Part shown: positions 8,061 to 15,901 of the stretch, one piece after another
Layout of the letters: every line of letters begins with the position of its first letter
How positions within the stretch are numbered: position 1 is the first letter of the stretch
Assembly: GCA_014529675.2 (NCBI GenBank)
Contig: CP076040.1
Location: 3,243,894-3,307,893, forward strand
Source of the DNA: Opitutia bacterium ISCC 52
GTDB taxonomy: Bacteria > Verrucomicrobiota > Verrucomicrobiia > Opitutales > UBA2995
Direction: 5' to 3'
DNA: 64,000 bases
Program-made: the position numbers and the translations under genes
The notes under the pieces: generated by a model
Seen by the model: the letters and a program-made list of their open reading frames with translations, nothing else
Databases searched by the model: none
What the model was told of the DNA's origin: nothing

Positions 8061-9271
8061 CATTGGGCCCGCTCGCAGCCATACTATTACTCGCGGCAGG
8101 ATTCATTATAGAATCTGTAGATCAGGCAAAGGTCTTGGAGTTAATAAACAATTTCATCATCTTTCTGGCTCCGCCCCTGAAAGAGTATTTCGATGCCCAG
8201 GGCAATAACTCCCTAGTAAACGAAAACCTTCTGACAAGCCTCAATGGATTTATTGAGAGCGCGAAATCTGGAGCATTTGGAATCTTGGGAATACTGCTTT
8301 TAGCGTTCATCGCGATCCAACTATTCATGGCCGTTGAAAAAGCATTTAACGATATCTGGGGTGTTCGTCGCGGACGCAGTTGGTTACAGCGATTCAGCTC
8401 TTACTCCTTTTTTATCGTCATAGGTGGAGTTATCGCGGTAGCCATTTTGGCATTTTACTCCGCTGGTCAATACGTCCAAATAGTAGAGGGCCTGCCACTG
8501 GGAGAACATATTCTCGAGTTAGTTAGGTGGCTAGCTCCCCTACTCTCATTCTTTTTAATGATCGGCCTCTTGGCGTGGTTCTACCAATATATCCCCAACA
8601 CCCAAGTTTACTTTTATCCAGCGCTGAGCGGTGCCTTTACCGTATCCGTATTACTGTTACTCGATAAAAAACTCTCCGTCTTCTACGTAACCTATGTGGT
8701 GAACCAGCAAAGCCTTTACGGCTCTCTAGGCATCGTACCAATCATGATGCTGGCCCTCTATATATTTTGGGTATTCATTATTGTAGGTGGTCAAATCACC
8801 TACGCGATTCAGAATGCAAACTTCTTGGCCAACCAGAAAGCCTGGCAAAACACCAGTCATTCGACTCGCGAAATTCTCAGTTTAGCAGCGCTGATCCTCA
8901 TTGCCCGTCGCTTCAAAAACTGCCATCCAGCCTATTCGGCGACCGAGCTTAGCAGGCACCTTCGTGTGCCAGGACAGATTCTTAACGAATCACTTTCAAA
9001 ACTCATTGAGATGAGATTCATAACGCTCACTACAAGCGAATCTTAAAAATCTGGAGTAACAAAACGATTCCAGCCAGCGAAGCCGCTTGGCAACATTGAT
9101 TTGTTTCAATTCAAACAATCACTCGACAACTACGGGAACTCTGAGGGCAAAGAATTGTTACTTTCAGTGGATCCCTGGATAAGTGAATTCAGCCAAAAAG
9201 CGGAATCCAATTTCCAGAAAGATTGGCAGCATCATTCACTTGATAAATTACTGGAAACTGGTCAAAACTGA
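7997..9271 (+). pseudogene. YihY/BrkB-family membrane protein, decayed
   Basis: YihY/BrkB proteins are inner-membrane proteins with six helices and no settled function. The similarity starts upstream of any start codon: the frame reads RSAALCYSSLLALGPLAAIL from about 8027, matching the family's first helix, but between the in-frame stop TAA 7994 and TTG 8063 there is no ATG, GTG or TTG. The body (8063-9043) keeps the helices and the NQQSLYGSLGIVPIMMLALY signature. A TAA at 9044-9046 then interrupts it, yet the same frame continues to TGA 9269 as KRFQPAKPLGNIDLFQFKQS, which resembles the normal C-terminal tail. Two lesions make a pseudogene the best reading; a shortened protein from TTG 8063 remains possible. 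Confidence 0.7.
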
Positions 9272-9276
9272 GAATT

Positions 9277-9777
9277 GTGGAAATTCGTTCAGCTCAAGCA
9301 ATCGATGTCGATGGGATCAATGAGGTCGGCAACTATTACATTCAGCACACACCCGCTAATTTTAAGCTAGAAGTCCTCAACACTCAGGAGCGATTGGAGT
9401 GGATGAAAGGCTTTTCAGAAACCGGACGCCATCAACTGATCGTGGGGGTAGAAGGAGAAACAGTTCTGGGATACGCTTGCTCAACAGAATTTCACGAACG
9501 GTGCGCCTATCAAACCTCGGTTGCCACAACGATCTATTTACGGCCAGAAATACGCCAACAAGGCCTGGGATCACAACTATACAGCGAGCTTTTTAATCGG
9601 CTGAAGAAAGAAGACCTCAATCGCGCATTCGCAGGAATTACCCTTCCAAACGAAGGATCGGTCGCCATCCATAAAAAGTTTGGATTCACTGAAATTGGCA
9701 TCTTTTCCCAGGCTGGACAAAAATACGGAGAATACTGGGACGTTCTTTGGATGGAAAAAGCACTCCAATCCCAATAG
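9277..9777 (+). CDS. GNAT-family N-acetyltransferase, phosphinothricin acetyltransferase-like
   Basis: A single GNAT domain of 166 residues: the acetyl-CoA loop reads LRPEIRQQGLGSQLYSEL (residues about 88-105, Q/RxxGxG/A motif), and NEGSVAIHKKFGFTEIGIF is the motif-B/strand region typical of the Pat/YncA subgroup, which acetylates small amines such as phosphinothricin or methionine sulfoximine. The actual substrate cannot be read from sequence. GTG 9277 lies 5 bases after the end of the decayed yihY frame, so the two probably once formed an operon. Confidence 0.85.
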   Translation: MEIRSAQAIDVDGINEVGNYYIQHTPANFKLEVLNTQERLEWMKGFSETGRHQLIVGVEGETVLGYACSTEFHERCAYQTSVATTIYLRPEIRQQGLGSQLYSELFNRLKKEDLNRAFAGITLPNEGSVAIHKKFGFTEIGIFSQAGQKYGEYWDVLWMEKALQSQ

Positions 9778-9903
9778 GAGGACGGAGGGTCATTCCTTCC
9801 AAAATTTCGTAATTCAGGACGGTAAAAGAGAACCACAGAAGTCGTCTTTAGTCTATTGACAACGTATTCGCCTTATCTAGCGTGAGCGATTTCGTAAAAA
9901 CCT

Positions 9904-11592
9904 ATGTTCAACTGGATTCAGACCTCTTTAATTAAGCACTATAAATGGTTTATGGTGCTACTTCTTGGCGTAATGATCGTCGCTTTCGTCTTCACGATCG
10001 GGAATTTTAGTCCTTGGGGCAATAATGGCCCCACGGTTAGAAGCCAACCGTTCCTCAGCCATGACCTTTCCACCGCTCAGGGCAGCGAAGCAGTCTTCGG
10101 ACGCGGCCAGCTCAGCCTCACGCTGATTTACCCGTCTTTTTTCGGCCCCCCAAGCGAGTCCATGGTTGTGGATTATTCACTTTCAAGAGCGGGTTTCCTG
10201 CACATGGCAGATCAAATAGGCCTCCCCGGTCCTACCAAGGATCAGCTCAAGGAGCACATCCAAAGCCTGAATGGCTTTATGGATTTTAGCACTCAAGCCT
10301 TTGATCAAACACGGTTCTCCGCCTTTGTCTCTTCTTTAGAAACTACCGGACTAACAGAGGCTTATTTGACCAGTGTCTTGAAGGACGACTATCGAGTTCA
10401 GAAATTGCAGGAGCTACTGGGTGGCCCTGGCTACATACTTCCAGTTGAAGCAATACACGCCACTCAAGACGAAAACACTGAGTGGACTTTGGAAACAGCA
10501 AGGCTCGCCTACAACGAATTCCAGGTAGAGATCGAACCCACCCAGGAAGAGCTCGAAAGCTTCTACACCAACAACAGTTTCCGTTACGCGGTCGATACTC
10601 GAGCCAAGGCCAGCTACCTGAAATTCGATCCAGCCGACTATGTCGACAATGAGTATATCCCCGAAGCAGGTGAAAAGAGCATTCACTTTTTCACCAATAA
10701 AGCGCGCTATCAGGCAGCGATTCCGGCTCCAGCCCCAATTGAAAAGGAAGACGGAACCACAGAAACACCAAAAGCTCCTGAAGTTACTTTAACCGATGTA
10801 GAGGATCAGGTCATTGAAGAGATCCGAAATGACCGAGCTAATAAGAAAGCACAAGAAGTGGCCGAAGCGTTCGCTTATAAGCTATTCGACAGTGAGATTG
10901 AAAATGGTAGCGAAGCGTTCGATGCCGCAATCTCAGAAGCCAGCCTCGCGCTCAAGGAATTGGTACCCTACCCACAATCCGCTGTAATCATGCAGGACGG
11001 GTTAACCAATCAGACGCTAGGACAAGTATTCAATTTAAATGATAGCCGCTATTTCTCAGATCCCATTCAAAATGGGAATGAGTATGTAATCCTTATCTAC
11101 CAAGGTGAAGAACCTGCTTACACACCGGAACTTCCAGAGATCTTGGCGAAGGTAACCAGCGATTTTATCGAGGAACAAAAACGGGCAAAATTCACAGAAA
11201 ACGGAGCCACTATTAAAGAGGCTGTCCAAAAAGCCTTAGCAGATGGACAATCCTTTGCAGACGCAGCCAAAGCACAGAACTTGACACATCAGGCCTTTGA
11301 AGCGTTCAAGAAAAACGCCACTCCTCCAACTGGCTTTGGTGCAGACTTAGTTCCGCAACTGGAGAATCTGAATGAAAGTGATGTCTCCGATTGGGTTTCC
11401 ACCGCAACCGAAGGCGTCCTTGTATTTGCTGTCAAAAAGTCAGTTCAGGAACTTACATCTGAATCTGAAGAAGTGATAGCCTACCTGGAAAGACAGAAAG
11501 CGAGTACATCAAACGTGCAGTTTATCATGCAGGAGATGATGGCTGAGGCGCTTTCAGGCACTCAATTCGCACAAGAGAACGCCGAAATCTAA
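9904..11592 (+). CDS. SurA/PpiD-like membrane-anchored periplasmic chaperone
   Basis: A 562-residue protein with a short cytoplasmic N-terminus, one membrane anchor at about residues 15-33 (WFMVLLLGVMIVAFVFTIG) and a large periplasmic part, the PpiD layout. The N-terminal region (AGFLHMADQIGLPGPTKDQL) resembles the SurA_N helical domain, and the C-terminal part (ADGQSFADAAKAQNLT) has PpiD-like repeats. I do not see a complete parvulin (PPIC) active site, so it may act as a chaperone without isomerase activity. PpiD/SurA proteins assist outer-membrane protein folding. It stands alone and converges on miaA. Confidence 0.65.
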   Translation: MFNWIQTSLIKHYKWFMVLLLGVMIVAFVFTIGNFSPWGNNGPTVRSQPFLSHDLSTAQGSEAVFGRGQLSLTLIYPSFFGPPSESMVVDYSLSRAGFLHMADQIGLPGPTKDQLKEHIQSLNGFMDFSTQAFDQTRFSAFVSSLETTGLTEAYLTSVLKDDYRVQKLQELLGGPGYILPVEAIHATQDENTEWTLETARLAYNEFQVEIEPTQEELESFYTNNSFRYAVDTRAKASYLKFDPADYVDNEYIPEAGEKSIHFFTNKARYQAAIPAPAPIEKEDGTTETPKAPEVTLTDVEDQVIEEIRNDRANKKAQEVAEAFAYKLFDSEIENGSEAFDAAISEASLALKELVPYPQSAVIMQDGLTNQTLGQVFNLNDSRYFSDPIQNGNEYVILIYQGEEPAYTPELPEILAKVTSDFIEEQKRAKFTENGATIKEAVQKALADGQSFADAAKAQNLTHQAFEAFKKNATPPTGFGADLVPQLENLNESDVSDWVSTATEGVLVFAVKKSVQELTSESEEVIAYLERQKASTSNVQFIMQEMMAEALSGTQFAQENAEI

Positions 11593-11598
11593 GTGTCC

Positions 11599-12528
11599 TC
11601 AACGTGCACCGATTCGGTGCCAGTTAGTGGGGAGAGAATCGAGGGTCGAAACATCTTTCACAGCTTCCTGTGGTAGGAATTTCTTAAACCATGTCCGCTG
11701 CTTCTTGAGTAGCCGTCTGGTATTCTGAGCAATCGTCCCTGCAAGCTCTGCCTCGGGGAGTTCCCCTGCTAAATAGGCGATAGTTTCTCGATAGCCAATG
11801 GATCCGGCAGCACTTGGATTATTCCTGATCCCCTCATCCAGCAAGCCCTCAACTTCCTCCACTAATCCATCCGAAATCATTTGATCAATTCGCAGCTCTA
11901 CGCGCGCTTCAAGATCCTCCTTAGGACGGGACAGTACAATGAGCTCTCTATCAAAATGATCAAATTCTCCAGGTAGCTTTTTGAAATCTTGAAGGACCTC
12001 GGCCAAGGGTTTTCCTGCAGCAAGACAACGTAACCACGCTTTCAATACTCGACGTGGATTCTGAGTATCCAAATTCCCAAGACCGTTGGGGTTCAGCAAT
12101 TCGAGCGCTTTCACCGAGTCCTCAAGAGATTGACTGTTGAACCGGTCAACAATTTCAGCCTCCAGAGCTGGATCTAACTTTAAATGATCCACAACAGGAG
12201 CAAAATACGCATTAAGGTAAAACCCACTCCCTCCAACAACTAACACTCTTTTACCTCGAGCATGAATACCAGCCACAACGGCTTTCACAGCCCCCAAGTA
12301 TTCATGGATCGAATACTGGAGAGACGGCGATACAACATCTATCAGATGGTGAGGAACTTCTGCCATCTCTTCAGCCGACGGTTTCGCAGTTCCAACATCC
12401 ATGCCTCGATAAAAGAGCAGAGAATCACACGAAATAATCTCCGCGTTATGAGCCTTGGCCCAATCCAGCGACAATCGAGTTTTCCCGACAGCCGTGTATC
12501 CAGTTATGATGTAAAGCGTCGAATCCAC
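11599..12528 (-). CDS. miaA: tRNA dimethylallyltransferase MiaA
   Basis: Transfers a dimethylallyl group to N6 of A37 in tRNAs reading UNN codons. The P-loop is GYTAVGKT at residues 10-17 (usually GPTAVGKT), followed by ISCDSLLFYRGMDVGTAKP, where the usual DSMQVYRG has become DSLLFYRG, and VVGGSGFYLNA near residue 98. The C-terminal R-x5-K-x-Q-x-TWF region (NTRRLLKKQRTWFKKF) is intact. At 309 residues it has normal length. It converges with the SurA/PpiD-like gene with only 6 bases between stops. Confidence 0.93.
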   Translation of the reverse strand: MDSTLYIITGYTAVGKTRLSLDWAKAHNAEIISCDSLLFYRGMDVGTAKPSAEEMAEVPHHLIDVVSPSLQYSIHEYLGAVKAVVAGIHARGKRVLVVGGSGFYLNAYFAPVVDHLKLDPALEAEIVDRFNSQSLEDSVKALELLNPNGLGNLDTQNPRRVLKAWLRCLAAGKPLAEVLQDFKKLPGEFDHFDRELIVLSRPKEDLEARVELRIDQMISDGLVEEVEGLLDEGIRNNPSAAGSIGYRETIAYLAGELPEAELAGTIAQNTRRLLKKQRTWFKKFLPQEAVKDVSTLDSLPTNWHRIGAR

Positions 12529-12664
12529 GGTGAGGAATCCTTCCTAGCCCACCCCCGATCGTCAATCCTTCGACTCCTTAACCAAACATTTAGTAAAAAA
12601 CCCTTTGATATCGGGGAAGGTTACCCTATGTCTTGGGAGTCTTCTTTCTTTTCATCCTATCATC

Positions 12665-13801
12665 GTGAAAATCTGCCTGGTTACTGAAACCTTCCCGCCA
12701 GAGATAAATGGCGTCTCCATGACCTTAAACAGACTAGTCAATGGTCTGAGCAAAAAAGGTCATCAGGTTCACGTTATTCGCCCTCGACAATTTAAGGGCG
12801 ATGGTGACCAAACACCTGAAGGTTATACCGAATCACTAGTTACCGGAATCCCCATCCCCGGCTACGATATACTCAAAATGGGTGTGGCCGGCTTCAACTC
12901 GCTTAAGCGGCAGTGGAAAGCGTTCCAACCCGATGTGGTCCACATCGCAACGGAAGGGCCCCTGGGCTGGCAGGCTCTTTTTTCCGCAAGGCGCAACGGC
13001 ATCCCTATTATTTCCAGTTTCCACACCAATTTTCACTCCTACGGAAAACACTACCGCTTGGGTTGGCTTGCCAATATCGGTCTCGCTGGTCTCGGCTTTT
13101 TTCATAACAAAACACGACTGACGCTCGTACCCAGTGAAGACTTAGGCGGAGACCTCAAAAAGGCTGGATTTAAAAACCTCAAGATCATGGGACGCGGCGT
13201 TGATACGGAATTATTCAGCCCTGCTCGACGCGATCAGGAACTCCGCAAATCCTGGGGAGTGAATAATGATCAACCCGTTTTGATTTATGTAGGCCGTTTG
13301 GCTGGGGAAAAGAATATCCCTCTTGCCGTAAAGGCCTACGAAAGAGTTTTGCCTATTTGCCCGGATATGAAATTTGTCCTCGTGGGCGATGGTCCTGAAA
13401 GAGCAAAGATTGAGAAAGCCCACCCTGAGCTGATCTTTGCCGGAATGCAGCGCGGAGAGGACCTTGCCAGATATTACGCATCGGGAGACGCGTTCTTGTT
13501 CCCAAGTACAACTGAAACCTTTGGGAATGTCGTCACGGAAGCACTAGCCAGTGGCCTTGCTGTATTGGGCTACAACTACGCAGCACCCGGAAAATACATT
13601 TCTCACGGACAAAATGGCTGGCTGGCAAATTTTGACGACTCAGAAGCCTTTTTAGAGCAATCTGAGCTCATATTTTCCAATCGAGATCAGTGGCCAGAAG
13701 CCAGAAAAGAGGCCCGAAAAACAGCAGAAGGCCTTAGCTGGGACGCCATCCTGGAAAGCTACCTTGAAGACGTTGAAGAGGCAAAATCACGTTATGAATA
13801 A
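12665..13801 (+). CDS. GT4-family glycosyltransferase
   Basis: Retaining GT-B glycosyltransferase. The N-terminal Rossmann domain starts VKICLVTETFPPEINGVSMT, a start typical of the MgtA/SQD2-like subgroup of GT4 (mannosyl- and sulfoquinovosyl-transferases acting on lipids). The C-terminal domain carries YVGRLAGEKNIPLAVKAYE near residue 210 and the nucleotide-sugar-binding FPSTTETFGNVVTEALASG (E-x7-E motif) near 280. GTG 12665 is preferred because the family start begins there; a TTG at 12605 would add 20 residues without similarity. A clear terminator follows. With the phosphoesterase downstream it suggests envelope glycolipid synthesis, but the acceptor is unknown. Confidence 0.85.
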   Translation: MKICLVTETFPPEINGVSMTLNRLVNGLSKKGHQVHVIRPRQFKGDGDQTPEGYTESLVTGIPIPGYDILKMGVAGFNSLKRQWKAFQPDVVHIATEGPLGWQALFSARRNGIPIISSFHTNFHSYGKHYRLGWLANIGLAGLGFFHNKTRLTLVPSEDLGGDLKKAGFKNLKIMGRGVDTELFSPARRDQELRKSWGVNNDQPVLIYVGRLAGEKNIPLAVKAYERVLPICPDMKFVLVGDGPERAKIEKAHPELIFAGMQRGEDLARYYASGDAFLFPSTTETFGNVVTEALASGLAVLGYNYAAPGKYISHGQNGWLANFDDSEAFLEQSELIFSNRDQWPEARKEARKTAEGLSWDAILESYLEDVEEAKSRYE

Positions 13802-13820
13802 CTTCTTCTTGGCAAAGGCA

Positions 13821-13852
13821 AAAAGGACTGATACCGCACTCAGTTCTTTTTT
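13821..13852 (+). terminator. rho-independent terminator of the glycosyltransferase gene
   Basis: AGGACTGA (13824-13831) pairs with TCAGTTCT (13840-13847), an 8-bp stem with one G-U pair and an 8-base loop, extended by flanking A/T pairs and followed by a six-T run. It lies 20 bases after the glycosyltransferase stop. Confidence 0.8.
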
Positions 13853-14010
13853 CTACTCATTTTGGGAGTTTTATTCACAAGTCCTATTTCTGGTCCCAAA
13901 AAGCAGGAATTGTACTGTAAAGCCAGAGAGAATCCCTGATCTAAAAACTTCCACTTAGATCCCCTATTTGTAACAGAAATCCCCATACAGGGCGAAATCA
14001 GGGCCTCTTT

Positions 14011-14036
14011 TGTTACAGCGGCATTTCAAATGTTAC
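14011..14036 (+). promoter_or_regulatory. tandem TGTTAC motifs, candidate regulator site
   Basis: TGTTACAGCG and TGTTACGGAG begin at 14011 and 14031, exactly 20 bp (two helical turns) apart, and a third copy, TGTTACAAAT, lies on the opposite strand at 13966-13975. They sit about 100-160 bases upstream of the phosphoesterase ATG. The regulator is unknown. Confidence 0.35.
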
Positions 14037-14057
14037 GGAGAGGTTAAAAGGCCTTTT

Positions 14058-14073
14058 TCCAATGTACATTGGA
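14058..14073. promoter_or_regulatory. perfect 16-bp palindrome upstream of LpxH-like gene
   Basis: TCCAATGTACATTGGA is a perfect uninterrupted palindrome 60 bases before the phosphoesterase start. Such symmetry without spacer suits a dimeric regulator operator rather than a terminator, since no loop is possible without opening the centre. Confidence 0.45.
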
Positions 14074-14132
14074 GTTGATAAGCCGCATAAACACGCGCAA
14101 TTTAGGCTTGTTACCAAGTTATTCACAATGCC

Positions 14133-15014
14133 ATGTCAAAAATAGCGCTAGAGTATAAAACCATTATCCTTTCGGATATTCACCTAGGCATGAGAGACAG
14201 CAAAGCGAAGGAAGTTTCTCACTTCTTAAAGCATACCCACTGCAAAACTCTCATTTTAAATGGCGACATCATTGACGCCTGGAGTCTTAAACGCCGAAAA
14301 GGCACCTGGAACAAGCACTGTTCACGCTTCATCCGCATGGTTTTGAAGAAAATTGAGTATAAAAAGACCCAGGTCATCTACCTTCGCGGTAATCATGATG
14401 ATATCCTTCGAAAGTTCATGCCTATTCATTTCGAAGGATTTCAAATCGTAGAGGATCACGTTCTGAAAATGAACGGCCGAGAGTACCTGGTCGTTCATGG
14501 AGACGTTTTCGACACTATAACCTCCAATTACGCCATCATCGCCCATCTGGGAGATATCGGCTACAATCTGCTCCTGGCAGTTAATCGATTCTACAACCGC
14601 TACCGAACCTGGAGGGGTAAAGAATACTATTCTATCAGTAAGCAGGTGAAGGCTCGGGTTAAGAAAGCCGTGAACTTCATCTCAAAGTTTGAAACCGCAC
14701 TGGTCCGATTAGCCCGCCACTATCAATGCGACGGGGTCATCTGCGGCCATATTCACACTGCGGAAGACAAGATGCTCGACGACATTCATTACTTGAATTC
14801 CGGAGATTGGGTGGAATCGATGACCGCGATTGTCGAAACCAAGGAGGGGGAATTGAAACTCATTGACTACCCGACATTCCTCAAAGAGCTGGAAGAAGCA
14901 GCGAAGGAAAACTCTGAATCTATAATCCTTCCTCTTGAGGAAGATCCAGAATTCAAAAAAATGGAGCTACCAGAAACGCTTCTTACAGAAGAACGCCTGC
15001 TGAAAGTTCCTTAA
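14133..15014 (+). CDS. LpxH-like calcineurin-type metallophosphoesterase
   Basis: Binuclear-metal phosphoesterase with all family boxes: LSDIHLGMRDS near residue 13, NGDIIDAW near 43, LRGNHDDILRKF near 85, VVHGDVFD near 119 and CGHIHTAEDK near 204. This resembles UDP-2,3-diacylglucosamine pyrophosphatase LpxH and its paralogues; at 293 residues it is longer than the roughly 240-residue LpxH, and such longer proteins often accompany GT4 glycosyltransferases, as here. The natural substrate could be a lipid or sugar diphosphate. Its 3' end overlaps the convergent trpA 3' end by 32 bases. The upstream region carries palindromic and repeated motifs. Confidence 0.75.
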   Translation: MSKIALEYKTIILSDIHLGMRDSKAKEVSHFLKHTHCKTLILNGDIIDAWSLKRRKGTWNKHCSRFIRMVLKKIEYKKTQVIYLRGNHDDILRKFMPIHFEGFQIVEDHVLKMNGREYLVVHGDVFDTITSNYAIIAHLGDIGYNLLLAVNRFYNRYRTWRGKEYYSISKQVKARVKKAVNFISKFETALVRLARHYQCDGVICGHIHTAEDKMLDDIHYLNSGDWVESMTAIVETKEGELKLIDYPTFLKELEEAAKENSESIILPLEEDPEFKKMELPETLLTEERLLKVP

Positions 15015-15786
15015 CGAAATTCTTCAGCCCCGATAACATTGCTTCCTCGTCATCCAAATGGTCAGCGATTACGTTGACGATGGCACTCCCGACAACCACT
15101 CCATCGGCGATCTCAGCAACTTCACGCACTTGAGATTGTTTGGAAATACCGAAACCAACAACCACTGGTTTATCAGTCCCTCCCTTGATGATTTCCAATT
15201 TCCTCGGGAGACTGGCATCGAGTGAGTCTCGAACACCCGTTACTCCTTCTCGAGAAACATAATAAACAAACCCAGTGGAGGCTCCTGCAATCTCGTCTAT
15301 CCGATTTTCGGGAGTTGTTGGTGCAATGATGAACACCGTCTTCATTCCTACTCCGTCACAAATAGCAAGATACTGATCTGCTTCCGAAGGAGGCAGATCC
15401 AAAGTAAGCATGGCATCTACTCCGGCATCCAATGCTTCTTGCAGGTAATTTTCAACTCCTTGAGAAAAAATCTGATTGTAGTAAACGTAGAAGACGATCG
15501 GGACCGTATCGTTTACCTTCCGGATCTCACGCACCAAATTAAACAAATCCTTCTTACTAAACTCGTTATCCAAAGCCCGTTTGGCGGCACATTGATTAGT
15601 CCAACCATCCGCAAGAGGATCCGAAAACGGAACACCCAATTCAAGGATGTGGACACCGGAATCCAAGAGTGTCTTGCAGGCTTCTATTGACGTGCTCAAG
15701 TTCGGATCTCCAGCACATACATAGGCAATGAAGCTTTTACGATTTTCGGCCTTAGCCGTTTCAAATTCTGCTGCGATACGGTCCAT
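14983..15786 (-). CDS. trpA: Tryptophan synthase alpha chain
   Basis: Cleaves indole-3-glycerol phosphate to indole and glyceraldehyde 3-phosphate and passes indole to TrpB. The TIM barrel of 267 residues shows the catalytic Glu in HILELGVPFSDPLADG (about residue 49) and the catalytic Asp in DPLADG (about 60), plus YYVSREGVTG and VGFGISKQSQV, which bind the phosphate. The segment after DPLADG reads WTNQCAAKRAL instead of the usual PTIQxAxxRAL, an odd change next to the active site. No other trp gene is in the window, so it is separated from trpB here. Confidence 0.93.
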   Translation of the reverse strand: MDRIAAEFETAKAENRKSFIAYVCAGDPNLSTSIEACKTLLDSGVHILELGVPFSDPLADGWTNQCAAKRALDNEFSKKDLFNLVREIRKVNDTVPIVFYVYYNQIFSQGVENYLQEALDAGVDAMLTLDLPPSEADQYLAICDGVGMKTVFIIAPTTPENRIDEIAGASTGFVYYVSREGVTGVRDSLDASLPRKLEIIKGGTDKPVVVGFGISKQSQVREVAEIADGVVVGSAIVNVIADHLDDEEAMLSGLKNFVKELSAGVLL

Positions 15787-15846
15787 GGATTTCTTAGAAA
15801 GCTAACAAACTGACTTTCCCAGCTTGCTCGTCAATGGGAAAGCAAA

Positions 15847-15874
15847 AGGGCGGAACCTCTCCAAGCCCCGCCCT
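15847..15874 (-). terminator. hairpin terminator downstream of the TonB receptor gene
   Basis: On the minus strand AGGGCGG pairs with CCGCCCT (7 bp, 14-base loop), followed by TTTGCTTT, an imperfect T tract. It lies about 30 bases beyond the receptor stop at 15902 and before trpA. Confidence 0.55.
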
Positions 15875-15901
15875 CTTACATCCGTATAAACTAAATGGCT
15901 T

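Larger units (their letters stand above)
13802..14132. other. 331-base regulatory interval between glycosyltransferase and phosphoesterase genes
   Basis: No gene was found. It contains a rho-independent terminator at its left end, three copies of TGTTAC (complement strand at 13970-13975, plus strand at 14011-14016 and 14031-14036, the latter two exactly 20 bp apart) and a perfect 16-bp palindrome at 14058-14073. The spacing and symmetry suggest operators for the downstream gene. Confidence 0.5.

Noticed and set aside
9102-9118. GTTTCAATTCAAAC palindrome similar to the LacI-type operators
   Set aside because: It lies inside the decayed yihY reading frame away from any promoter and matches the consensus only loosely.
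11606-11620. Perfect hairpin GCACCG-ATT-CGGTGC at the SurA/PpiD-like and miaA junction
   Set aside because: It lies inside the miaA coding end and has no T tract, so a terminator call is not justified.
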